From assembly GCA_036703315.1 (NCBI GenBank), contig DATNPH010000277.1:1-40737 (forward strand): DNA of 40,737 nucleotides, in the 5' to 3' direction. The notes beneath the pieces were generated by a model. The model did no database searches, was not told the DNA's origin, and was given only the letters and a program-made list of their open reading frames with translations. Position numbers and translations under genes: made by a program. This document shows positions 24,462 through 33,015 of the stretch, one piece after another; position 1 is the stretch's first letter; every line of letters starts with the position of its first letter. This DNA comes from DATNPH01 sp036703315. Lineage in GTDB: Bacteria > Cyanobacteriota > Cyanobacteriia > Cyanobacteriales > Coleofasciculaceae.

Positions 24462-25592
24462 CTATCGGATAGGAGCCTTTGTAGCAACCTTAGCGGCAGG
24501 CATAACACCTGGACCTCCTGACCCAGCAAGGATACGCTGCATCTCTTCTGGCTTGGAACTCTTAGATACCGCCATCTCAAAGGAAATGACACCAGCCCTA
24601 ACGAGATTCGCCAAAGACTGTTCCATCGTTTGCATCCCCATTTTCATTCCTGTTTGAATTGCCGAGTAAATTTGAGCTACTTTTCCTTCTCGAATGAGGT
24701 TAGCAATAGCTGGCGTCACTATCATAATTTCCTGAGCCATGATCCGACCAAACTCTCCGGGTTTCGGATTTTTCTTGGGCACCAAGGCTTGAGAAAAGAC
24801 GGCGATTAAGGAGTTAGACAGCTGAGCATTGATTTGTTGTTGTTGTTCTGGTGGGAACACATCTATGATTCGGTTGATTGTCGAAGCCGCTGAGCTGGTG
24901 TGTAGCGTACCCATGACCAAGTGACCGGTTTCAGCAGCGGAAATAGCGAGAGAAATTGTCTCCAAATCCCGCATTTCTCCAACCAAAATTACATCTGGGT
25001 CTTCCCGGAGTGCAGCTTTCAAGGCATTGGCAAAGCTTTTGGTGTCTTCGCCCTTTTGACGCTGGTGAATCAAGCTCTTGATGTTCGAATATACATATTC
25101 AATTGGGTCTTCCACCGTCAGAATGTGTTCGGCTCGTGTCCGGTTAATCAAGTCAACCATTGCTGCCAGCGTGGTGGTCTTTCCAGAACCCGTCGGTCCA
25201 GTTACTAAGACCAATCCCCTTGGCCGTTCACTCATTTCCCGAACAATCTCTGGTAAACCCAACTGGTCAAAGTTAGGAATTTTGGAAGACAATGCCCTCA
25301 ACGCTGCGGCATAGTAACCACGCTCTTTGTAGACATTGACACGGAAGCGCGCTAATCCCTTTACACCATATGAACAATCGAGTTCCCAGTTCTGCTCTAA
25401 CTCTTTGCGCTGTGTGTTGTTGAGCATACTGAAGATTAGCTTCTGACACTCATGGGGGGTCAGCGGCTCCTCGTTAATAGGCTGAAGCTTACCACTAACA
25501 CGGAAGTAGATCGGCGACCCGGCTTGGATGTGCATGTCAGAGCCACCCATCTCAATCAGCTGCTCCATCAAGTCTTCAATCATTAATTCCAT
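24462..25592 (-). CDS. pilT: type IV pilus retraction ATPase PilT
   Basis: This is a 376-residue secretion ATPase. It has Walker A in VTGPTGSGKTTTLAAM (about 130-145), the Asp box ILTVEDPIEYVY, Walker B DPDVILVGEMRD and the His box GHLVMGTLHTSSA. The characteristic PilT segment AQEIMIVTPAIANLIREGK (about 290-308) distinguishes it from PilB. It powers pilus retraction and twitching motility. It lies between pilB and pilC, 103 and 133 bases away, in the usual cyanobacterial order. Confidence 0.95.
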   Translation of the reverse strand: MELMIEDLMEQLIEMGGSDMHIQAGSPIYFRVSGKLQPINEEPLTPHECQKLIFSMLNNTQRKELEQNWELDCSYGVKGLARFRVNVYKERGYYAAALRALSSKIPNFDQLGLPEIVREMSERPRGLVLVTGPTGSGKTTTLAAMVDLINRTRAEHILTVEDPIEYVYSNIKSLIHQRQKGEDTKSFANALKAALREDPDVILVGEMRDLETISLAISAAETGHLVMGTLHTSSAASTINRIIDVFPPEQQQQINAQLSNSLIAVFSQALVPKKNPKPGEFGRIMAQEIMIVTPAIANLIREGKVAQIYSAIQTGMKMGMQTMEQSLANLVRAGVISFEMAVSKSSKPEEMQRILAGSGGPGVMPAAKVATKAPIR

Positions 25593-25695
25593 TACACTGT
25601 CTCCTGTGATAACCAGTTATTAGGTAGGGTAATTTAGCTGTCTTTCAAGTACTTTGACCCTAGCTTTTTCTAGAGTTTTTTAGGCAGAGCCGCTT

Positions 25696-27696
25696 TTAGT
25701 CTTGAAAGCGAGCTGTCATGCAATAAGGACAATCTATCCATTCTTGTTGCAATTGTGCATCGCAATTCCGACAGCTCAAAGAAGTCTTCCGTTTAGCTTT
25801 GAGTTCCTCCTCCAGACCGGAATCAGTAAAGGTCACCCGTTCCACTTCTTCGAGTGTGGTGTAGCCGTTCTGTACTAGATTTAGGCTATAGGACAATAAC
25901 GTGATCATGCCCTCTTCTACGGCGGCTTCCTTAATCCGCGTTGTGGGAGCGCCTTCGTTAATCAAGGTTTGGAGCCGCTCACTGATTCGCATGACTTCAT
26001 AGACACCAACACGTCCCTTGTAGCCAACGCCATTACAGGTTGGGCACAGTGTACCTCTATTTTTTGCTGCGTGAATGTCTTCAGGTCGCAGTGTGTTGGC
26101 TTGATATAAAGTTATTTCCCCTTCACTGGAAGCCGATAGACCAAACCGAGCCAATTCGGCAGGGCTTGGCATGTAAGCAATGCGACACTCAAAACAAACG
26201 CGCCGCATTAAGCGCTGTGCCAACACCCCTAAGAGAGCACCGGAAACCATGAAGGGTTCAACACCCATTTCATCAAGTCGTGCGATCGCGCCTGCGGCAT
26301 CATTTGTATGCAACGTGGTCAATACCAAGTGACCCGTCAGAGCCGCTTCTATTGCCGTTTTTGCTGTTTCTTTGTCTCGCGTCTCACCCACCAGAATCAC
26401 ATCCGGGTCTTGCCGCAGAAAAGACCGTAGGATCGAAGCAAAGTCCATGCCCTTTTCCCGCAGTACCTGCACCTGAGTAATGCCTGGTAACGAATACTCA
26501 ATCGGGTCTTCCGCCGTACTGATATTCACTCCAGGATCATTCCGTTCTGCCAGCATGGAGTATAGGGTGGTTGATTTACCCGAACCGGTTGGTCCGGTCA
26601 CCAAGATTAGTCCAAAGGGTTTGTTTGCCATTTCCCTGACCATTTGCAGGGCATCCAAGTCTGTAATCAACTTATCCAGACCCAGTTGGGTGGACTCGTT
26701 GTCTAGGATTCGGAGAACCACTTTCTCCCCATACCTACTTGGCAACGTACTAACTCGAAAGTCAACTTTACGACCTTGGAACATCCGCCGGATTTTGCCA
26801 TCTTGGGGCAGTCGTCGCTCCGCAATGTCCAGCTCTGCCATGATTTTGAAGCGAGCCGATACCGCTGGGGTAATTTTCTTCGGTAAGGGGTCAAACGCTT
26901 GGTGTAGCACTCCGTCTTTACGGAATCGTATGCGTAACGCATCTTCCTGCGGTTCCACATGAATGTCAGACGCCCCTTCTTGCAGCGCTTTGGCAAGGAT
27001 TCTGTTGACCAGGTTGATTACCGGGGCATCTTCCGATGCATCCTTTAAATTTACCTCTTCGACTTCATCGGGTGCATCCGATAACGTGTCGAGATTGTCT
27101 AAATTCTCTAGATCCTGTTTGACATCTACAGCTTTCTGGAATTCTTCTTGGCGATCGCGTTCCAGTTTTTCATCGCGATACCTAGAAATTAGCTGCTGAT
27201 AGTCTTCTTGGGTGATGACCATCCGTTGCAGGGCAATTCCCTGAGGTCGCAAAATCCGGTTCAAATCATCCTGAGCGTCCAGATTATCAGGGTCAACCAT
27301 TGCCACCAAAACCGATGGTGGCTGCATTTCCTTTTTCGATATTGGTAAGAGACGATACCGACTACAAATATCAATAGGGATCAGCGTATCGATCAGTTGA
27401 CCAACTTGGAAGCTGTTAATCTCACTAATTTCCGGATCGAGAGATTCAACACCGTAAAGAACTTTTAGCTCAAATAACTGCTGTTTCTTGTACTGGCGCA
27501 GTAAGTCCGGTGACAAAGCTCGACCGGTCAGCGATTCAAGAATCTCTGTCAGGGGTCTTCCTGTCTTGCGGGTTTCCACCAACGCCTGCTGCATCTGATC
27601 GTTGTCAACGTACCCAGCGGCAATCAGCTTATTGCCGAAGGGGGAAAAATCATTACGAACAATAAGGGCGCGTCGTGGGGATGAAGATTGAGTCAT
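25696..27696 (-). CDS. pilB: type IV pilus extension ATPase PilB
   Basis: This is a 666-residue GspE-family ATPase. It has an N-terminal MshEN domain (about residues 20-140), then an N2 domain (ASDIHVEPQEDALRIRFRKDG), Walker A in VTGPTGSGKSTTLYSM, the Asp box STAEDPIEYSLPG, Walker B QDPDVILVGETRD and the His box HLVLTTLHTND. A zinc-binding four-Cys motif (CFEC ... CPTC) follows. The tail carries a second Cys pair set (CRNC and CPYC), which is an extra zinc-ribbon end. The ATG at 27696 is preferred over an upstream ATG at 27741, because MTQSSSPRRALIV fits the family start. It powers pilus extension. Confidence 0.95.
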   Translation of the reverse strand: MTQSSSPRRALIVRNDFSPFGNKLIAAGYVDNDQMQQALVETRKTGRPLTEILESLTGRALSPDLLRQYKKQQLFELKVLYGVESLDPEISEINSFQVGQLIDTLIPIDICSRYRLLPISKKEMQPPSVLVAMVDPDNLDAQDDLNRILRPQGIALQRMVITQEDYQQLISRYRDEKLERDRQEEFQKAVDVKQDLENLDNLDTLSDAPDEVEEVNLKDASEDAPVINLVNRILAKALQEGASDIHVEPQEDALRIRFRKDGVLHQAFDPLPKKITPAVSARFKIMAELDIAERRLPQDGKIRRMFQGRKVDFRVSTLPSRYGEKVVLRILDNESTQLGLDKLITDLDALQMVREMANKPFGLILVTGPTGSGKSTTLYSMLAERNDPGVNISTAEDPIEYSLPGITQVQVLREKGMDFASILRSFLRQDPDVILVGETRDKETAKTAIEAALTGHLVLTTLHTNDAAGAIARLDEMGVEPFMVSGALLGVLAQRLMRRVCFECRIAYMPSPAELARFGLSASSEGEITLYQANTLRPEDIHAAKNRGTLCPTCNGVGYKGRVGVYEVMRISERLQTLINEGAPTTRIKEAAVEEGMITLLSYSLNLVQNGYTTLEEVERVTFTDSGLEEELKAKRKTSLSCRNCDAQLQQEWIDCPYCMTARFQD

Positions 27697-28444
27697 AGTG
27701 GCTCTCGAATATCTCCTTAGGCTACAAGTTATTCCCGACATTACAAATTATTCCCAAAAGCTGTGGATTCCATTGCATTTGAGAAACTTGCCCGGAGCAA
27801 CCCTAGACGTCACCTAACACTTCTATAGATAACTCTGACTTCGTTAAGTTGAACTGTTTCCTTGATTGGGTTGCATCGTAGCTCCCTGAGGAAAAAGCTT
27901 TTCCTTTATGTAAGTCATGTCTGAGGTCAGCACACCTTCGTTACAAATCTCCTGACAAAAATGAAACGCCAGTTTTGGGATAATCTGAACTTGATAAAGT
28001 TATAGGGGTGAGCGAAAGCGGTATTATACCTTAGGTAGAATATTCTTCTGATGATAGCTTTTACCCTCTCTGGTTTCCACACGCTTCCACAAAACCTTTT
28101 GTCAACTCTCTCAGGGTAATAGATCTATACTAGGTTCTTTATTCAGCAATTCATTGCGAAAAGTGTTACATTAGGCTATAAGCGGAGCGGTTTTACAGCC
28201 GAAAAGTGAACATGTGCCAAAATGCCAGCAGCAAGGTACCTCAATGACTCTAAATGAGTGCATCGGTCAAGCTGTTGGTATTGGTATGGGTAAGCTAGGA
28301 TTTGAAGAAGTAGTAATCCCACAATAATTACCGCTTCCTCAAGGTATTACCCCAAAAAACTTGTAAGGAACCGGGTTGTTAGTGGGTAAAAGGACAAAAG
28401 AGATCGCAGTTATCAGCAGTCTCTATAAGTGGGATGAGTAGAGC
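27697..28444. other. 748-base divergent spacer between pilB and grpE
   Basis: This long gap must hold the pilB-pilT-pilC promoter on the left and the grpE promoter on the right. I find no CIRCE (TTAGCACTC-N9-GAGTGCTAA) or other recognisable heat-shock operator. A 27-codon frame from ATG 28244 to TAA 28327 (MTLNECIGQAVGIGMGKLGF) is the only short frame that looks at all protein-like. No tRNA was seen. Confidence 0.45.
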
Positions 28445-29248
28445 ATGATCGACGAAGAAAACCAGCCAGATAACACGGCGCAGCAGACAGAAGAGCCTAG
28501 CGCGGTTAGCCAAGAAAACCGTAGTGGAGACTCGGCAGCGACAGAAGCAGACTTGAATGGAGAAAACGTTTTTCAGTCGCCATCAATTGGTGATCAACAC
28601 CTCACTGAAGAGTCAGTCGAGTCAATAGCAACAGATGACGGGAAAAAGACTGAAACCGTGGGAACTCAAGCAGCAGAGGAGTCGTCGCCGGATCGAGATT
28701 TAGCGGCACTAGAAACATTAAAGCAGGAAAACGAAGCGTTAAAAGCTCAATTAGAAGAGCTGGCTCAGCAAAACGATTCCATGAAAATTCAATCGGTGCG
28801 GATTGCTGCAGATTTTGATAACTTCCGCAAGCGTACCGCGAAAGAAAAAGAGGATTTGGAACAGCAGGTAAAGCGAGTCACTCTGAGTGAATTACTGCCA
28901 GTAGTTGATAACTTTGAACGGGCACGATCGCAAATCAAGCCTCAAACTGATGGAGAAATGAGCATTCACAAAAGCTATCAAGGGGTTTACAAACAACTGG
29001 TAGACTCTCTCAAACGGCTTGGTGTTGCTCCTATGCGTCCGGAAGGCAAAGAGTTTGACCCAAATCTCCACGAAGCGGTGATGCGGGAACCCAGTAATGA
29101 ATACGCAGAAGGGGTAGTGATTGAACAGTTGATGCGAGGCTATTTCTTGGGGGAACGGGTACTGCGCCATGCGATGGTCAAAGTGGCTGCGGCTCCAGAG
29201 AACCCTAGTGAAGACTCCAGTGAGAACCCAGAAGCATCTTCGGGTTGA
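28445..29248 (+). CDS. grpE: nucleotide exchange factor GrpE
   Basis: This is a 267-residue protein. A long acidic, low-complexity N-terminal region (about residues 1-90) precedes the GrpE coiled coil (LEALKQEN-type heptads, residues about 90-150) and the diagnostic block RIAADFDNFRKRTAKEKED. The beta-domain follows with GVAPMRPEGKEFDPNLHEAVM and a tail VLRHAMVKVA. GrpE releases ADP from DnaK and acts as a thermosensor. It is the first gene of the grpE-dnaK-dnaJ unit; its 3' end has a degenerate duplicate in the downstream spacer. Confidence 0.95.
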   Translation: MIDEENQPDNTAQQTEEPSAVSQENRSGDSAATEADLNGENVFQSPSIGDQHLTEESVESIATDDGKKTETVGTQAAEESSPDRDLAALETLKQENEALKAQLEELAQQNDSMKIQSVRIAADFDNFRKRTAKEKEDLEQQVKRVTLSELLPVVDNFERARSQIKPQTDGEMSIHKSYQGVYKQLVDSLKRLGVAPMRPEGKEFDPNLHEAVMREPSNEYAEGVVIEQLMRGYFLGERVLRHAMVKVAAAPENPSEDSSENPEASSG

Positions 29249-29486
29249 GCTTATGCTAGCCACATGAGAGTCAAAGTTGCTGCGGCTCTAAAGCCCGTGG
29301 TAACCTCAAAGGAAAGTACCTCACTAGACCTAAACAGTCGGCTAAATTAACCGTCTTTTGGTGTTCGTCTCTAAAATTTAAGTAAAACTTAAGTACAAGA
29401 GAATGTTGAGCCAGTGTAAGTTCAGTTCTGATACTCGGATCAACTACAGATCGAAAAACTTTACATAACCTTTACGCCGAAGCCCT
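29249..29486. other. grpE-dnaK spacer with a duplicated grpE 3' segment
   Basis: GAGTCAAAGTTGCTGCGGCT (about 29269-29288) closely matches GGTCAAAGTGGCTGCGGCT inside the grpE 3' end (about 29177-29195), with flanking matches such as GCCA-ATG just upstream. This is a decayed local duplication. The rest may hold a separate dnaK promoter. Confidence 0.5.
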
Positions 29487-31469
29487 ATGGGAAAAGTCAT
29501 TGGCATCGACCTAGGCACGACCAATAGTTGCGTCGCTGTTCTAGAAGGGGGTCAACCCATCGTTATCACAAACTCCGAAGGTGGGAGGACTACCCCAAGT
29601 ATCGTAGGCTTTGGCAAAGCAGGTGAACGCTTAGTGGGTCAGTTGGCAAAGCGGCAAGCCGTGACCAACGCGGAAAATACTGTATACAGCATCAAGCGCT
29701 TTATCGGGCGGCGCTGGGATGATACGGTTGAAGAACGAAGCCGTGTCCCTTATACCTGCGTCAAAGGTCGTGATGATACCGTAGATGTCCAGATTCGAGG
29801 TCGTGATTACACTCCTCAAGAAATCTCAGCGATGATCCTGCAAAAGCTAAAAGCCGATGCAGAAAACTTTCTCGGTGAGCCAGTACAGCAAGCAGTGATT
29901 ACGGTTCCTGCTTACTTTACAGATGCCCAAAGGCAGGCAACCAAGGATGCTGGGACAATTGCGGGCTTGGAAGTTCTACGAATCATCAACGAACCAACAG
30001 CTGCCTCCCTTGCCTACGGTTTAGAAAAGCAGGATCAAGAGCAGAAAATCTTGGTGTTTGACTTAGGTGGCGGGACGTTTGATGTCTCAGTTTTGCAACT
30101 TGGAGACGGTGTATTTGAAGTCAAGGCAACATCCGGCAACAACCACTTGGGAGGCGATGACTTCGACAATGTGATTGTCCGTTGGATGATTGAAAACTTT
30201 AAGGGTACAGAGGGCATCGACCTAGGAACTGACAAAATGGCTCTTCAGCGCTTGCGAGAAGCCGCTGAAAAGGCAAAAATTGAGATCTCTACTATGCTCA
30301 CGACCTCCATCAACCTGCCGTTTATCACAGCTGATGAGACAGGTCCTAAGCACCTGGAAATGGAACTGTCGCGAGCCCAGTTTGAGGAACTAGCCAGCGA
30401 GCTAATTGAAGGGACAATAGAGCCTGTGACTCAGGCTCTCAAAGACTGCGATCTGAAGCCTGAGGAGATTGACCGCATTCTTCTGGTTGGTGGTTCAACC
30501 CGTATTCCAGCTGTACAGGAGGCGATTAAGAAGTTTTTTGGTGGTAGGTCGCCCGATCGGTCGGTCAACCCGGATGAAGCGGTAGCGCTAGGTGCAGCGA
30601 TTCAGGGTGGTGTCTTAGGCGGCGAAGTCGAAGACTTATTATTACTGGATGTTACACCCCTGTCATTAGGCATTGAAACCTTAGGAGAAGTATTCACGAA
30701 AATCATTGAGCGCAATACCACCATTCCTACCAGTAAGTCTCAAATATTTTCTACAGCTACTGACGGACAAACCTCTGTAGAAATTCATGTGTTGCAGGGT
30801 GAGCGGGCAATGGCTAGAGATAACAAAAGCCTGGGTAAGTTTCTCCTTACTGGCATTCCACCAGCCCCTCGTGGTGTCCCTCAGATTGAAGTGTCCTTTG
30901 AAATTGATGTCAACGGGATTCTGCAAGTCTCAGCAACCGACAAAGGTACGGGTAAAGAGCAACGCATCCGGATTACAAACACTGGCGGATTAAGTGCCAA
31001 TGAAGTGGAGCGGATGCGGCAAGAGGCTGACAAGTTTGCGGAGGATGACCGCCGCCGTATCCACTTGGTGGAACTCAAGAACCAATTCGATGGTCTTGTC
31101 TACAGCTGGGAATCGACCTTAAAGGACAATAGGGACGTGATTACCGGAAGCCCTCAGGGTCAAGCGCTGGAGGCAAAGGCAAATGAGCAAATGAAGCAGG
31201 TTCAAGAGGCAATGAAAGATACCTCGATTACTATCGAGGAAGTAAAACAACAAATTTATGAGTTTCAACAAACCCTGTATGAAATCGGGGGATTCATCTA
31301 CGCCAATGCTAGCAAGAGTTCACCGTCAGAAGGATTTGCCACCTTTGATGAAGAAAGTACCCCGATTCAAGAGTTCAACCAGAGTGCAGAACCGACCCAA
31401 GATGAAGGAGACTTGATTCTTAATTTCGATGATGAGACAGTGACCGCTGATTACGAAGCCGTTGACTAA
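29487..31469 (+). CDS. dnaK: molecular chaperone DnaK (Hsp70)
   Basis: This is a 660-residue Hsp70. It has the N-terminal nucleotide-binding motif GIDLGTTNSCVAVLEGG, INEPTAASLAYGLEK, and the phosphate-2 loop VFDLGGGTFDVS. The linker and substrate-binding start follow (EVEDLLLLDVTPLSLGIET), then the lid. The C-terminus is acidic (ILNFDDETVTADYEAVD) rather than ending EEVD or EVK-rich, as in the cyanobacterial DnaK2-type proteins. Folding and refolding occur with DnaJ and GrpE. Length and context support the main housekeeping/stress copy; other dnaK paralogues would lie elsewhere. Confidence 0.97.
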   Translation: MGKVIGIDLGTTNSCVAVLEGGQPIVITNSEGGRTTPSIVGFGKAGERLVGQLAKRQAVTNAENTVYSIKRFIGRRWDDTVEERSRVPYTCVKGRDDTVDVQIRGRDYTPQEISAMILQKLKADAENFLGEPVQQAVITVPAYFTDAQRQATKDAGTIAGLEVLRIINEPTAASLAYGLEKQDQEQKILVFDLGGGTFDVSVLQLGDGVFEVKATSGNNHLGGDDFDNVIVRWMIENFKGTEGIDLGTDKMALQRLREAAEKAKIEISTMLTTSINLPFITADETGPKHLEMELSRAQFEELASELIEGTIEPVTQALKDCDLKPEEIDRILLVGGSTRIPAVQEAIKKFFGGRSPDRSVNPDEAVALGAAIQGGVLGGEVEDLLLLDVTPLSLGIETLGEVFTKIIERNTTIPTSKSQIFSTATDGQTSVEIHVLQGERAMARDNKSLGKFLLTGIPPAPRGVPQIEVSFEIDVNGILQVSATDKGTGKEQRIRITNTGGLSANEVERMRQEADKFAEDDRRRIHLVELKNQFDGLVYSWESTLKDNRDVITGSPQGQALEAKANEQMKQVQEAMKDTSITIEEVKQQIYEFQQTLYEIGGFIYANASKSSPSEGFATFDEESTPIQEFNQSAEPTQDEGDLILNFDDETVTADYEAVD

Positions 31470-31627
31470 GACAAGCTCATCCAAGCCAGTAGCGCTTAAC
31501 TTGTTTTTCTGTTAGACAATGATAGAGATGTTCAGGTGCTTATTGAATACGCGATTTGTTGTTTCAAAAATTACCTGACTCGTATAGAACCCGCCCCATT
31601 AAGTAAGTAAACAAAGATCAGCACTAT

Positions 31628-32749
31628 ATGGCTGACTATTATGAAGTTCTCGGTGTCTCTCGTGACGCTGACAAAGAAGAGATGAAGCGTGCTTACCGTC
31701 GCCTTGCCCGGAAGTATCATCCGGATGTCAACAAGGAACCCGGAGCAGAAGAGCGCTTTAAGGAAATCAATCGAGCCTACGAAATCCTTTCAGAACCAGA
31801 AACCAGAGCACGATATGACCGCTTTGGAGAAGCTGGTGTATCGGGTGCGGGAGCTGGATACTCGGATTTCGGCGACATGGGTTTTGCCGATATTTTTGAA
31901 AGCTTCTTCAGCGGCTTTGCTGGTGGAATGGGTCAGCAATCAGGTCGGCGGCGTAGTGGCCCAGTTCGAGGTGATGACCTGCGGCTGGACTTGAAGCTGG
32001 AATTTCGGGAAGCCGTATTTGGCGGTAAAAAGGAAATTCGAATTCCTCATCTAGAAAACTGTAACGTCTGTAACAGTACTGGTGCCAAACCAGGAACTCG
32101 ATCCCGTACTTGCCCAACTTGTAGTGGCACAGGTCAGGTGCGTCGTGCGACTCGAACACCTTTTGGCAGTTTCACCCAAGTCTCAGTCTGCCCCAGCTGT
32201 AATGGTGAGGGACAGGTGATTGAGGATAAGTGTGAAGCTTGTGGGGGAGCAGGTCGCAAACAAGAGACAAAAAAGCTCGAAATTACTATCCCGCCAGGGG
32301 TTGATAATGGGACTCGTCTGCGCGTTTCTAAAGAAGGAGATGCAGGATTACGAGCTGGTCCTCCGGGAGACTTATATGTCTATTTGTTTGTTGAGGAAGA
32401 CGCTGAGTTTCATCGGGAAGGGATCAACATCCTGTCTGATCTGAAGATCAGCTATTTGCAAGCTATTTTAGGGTGTCGTCTGGAAGCCAATACGGTGGAT
32501 GGACCCGTGGAGTTAACGATTCCGCCAGGAACACAACCCAATACAGTGTTGACACTGGAAAATCATGGTGTACCCAAACTGGGAAATCCGGTGAGTCGGG
32601 GCGATCACCTAATTACAATTTTGATTGATATCCCCACCCGCATCACGGCTGAGGAGCGGGAATTGCTAGAGAAGCTGGCGAAGATTAAGGGCGATCGCAC
32701 CGGGAAAGGCGGATTAGAAGGATTCTTAGGAGGGCTGTTTCGCGGATGA
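31628..32749 (+). CDS. dnaJ: co-chaperone DnaJ (type I Hsp40)
   Basis: This is a 373-residue protein. The J-domain (MADYYEVLGVSRDADKEEMK; HPD in RKYHPDVNK) leads to a Gly/Phe-rich region. The zinc-finger domain has four CxxCxGxG-type units (CNVCNSTG, CPTCSGTG, CPSCNGEG, CEACGGAG), followed by the C-terminal substrate-binding domain. It delivers substrates to DnaK and stimulates its ATPase. Its stop overlaps the next start by 4 bases (ATGA), so it is translationally coupled to the TusA-like gene. Confidence 0.97.
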   Translation: MADYYEVLGVSRDADKEEMKRAYRRLARKYHPDVNKEPGAEERFKEINRAYEILSEPETRARYDRFGEAGVSGAGAGYSDFGDMGFADIFESFFSGFAGGMGQQSGRRRSGPVRGDDLRLDLKLEFREAVFGGKKEIRIPHLENCNVCNSTGAKPGTRSRTCPTCSGTGQVRRATRTPFGSFTQVSVCPSCNGEGQVIEDKCEACGGAGRKQETKKLEITIPPGVDNGTRLRVSKEGDAGLRAGPPGDLYVYLFVEEDAEFHREGINILSDLKISYLQAILGCRLEANTVDGPVELTIPPGTQPNTVLTLENHGVPKLGNPVSRGDHLITILIDIPTRITAEERELLEKLAKIKGDRTGKGGLEGFLGGLFRG

Positions 32750-33015
32750 GTAACCCAGCCGCATCGATGCCCAAGCAGATGCCTGATGCTCAGCTAGATT
32801 TGCGTGGGACACCTTGCCCAATTAACTTTGTGCGAACTAAACTCCGCTTGGAGCAAATGACGCCGGGAACCTTATTAGAAGTGTGGCTTGACCCTGGAGA
32901 ACCAATCGAGCAGGTACCAGAGAGTTTGGCGATGGCAGGCTACCTAGTTGAGGAGGTCGAAGATCGCACGAACTACTTTGCTCTGAAGGTAAGGCGTCCA
33001 CTAGCATCCGTATGA
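32746..33015 (+). CDS. TusA-like sulfurtransferase family protein
   Basis: This is an 89-residue protein with the TusA/SirA-type core: LDLRGTPCPINFVRTKLRL (about 18-36), then GTLLEVWLDPGEPIEQVPES. The active Cys is present, but the usual Cys-Pro-x-Pro reads Cys-Pro-Ile-Asn, so the second Pro is lost. TusA-type proteins carry sulfur as a persulfide for tRNA, cofactor or sulfur metabolism. The gene is joined by 4-base overlaps to dnaJ upstream and rsgA downstream, suggesting one transcript. Which pathway it serves is unknown. Confidence 0.85.
   Translation: MSNPAASMPKQMPDAQLDLRGTPCPINFVRTKLRLEQMTPGTLLEVWLDPGEPIEQVPESLAMAGYLVEEVEDRTNYFALKVRRPLASV

Noticed and set aside
26480..26962. 160-codon plus-strand frame
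   Set aside because: It is antisense to the pilB ATPase core; long antisense frames are common opposite conserved GC-biased codons.
27697..28444. CIRCE or other heat-shock operator upstream of grpE
   Set aside because: I looked for TTAGCACTC-N9-GAGTGCTAA and saw no convincing match.
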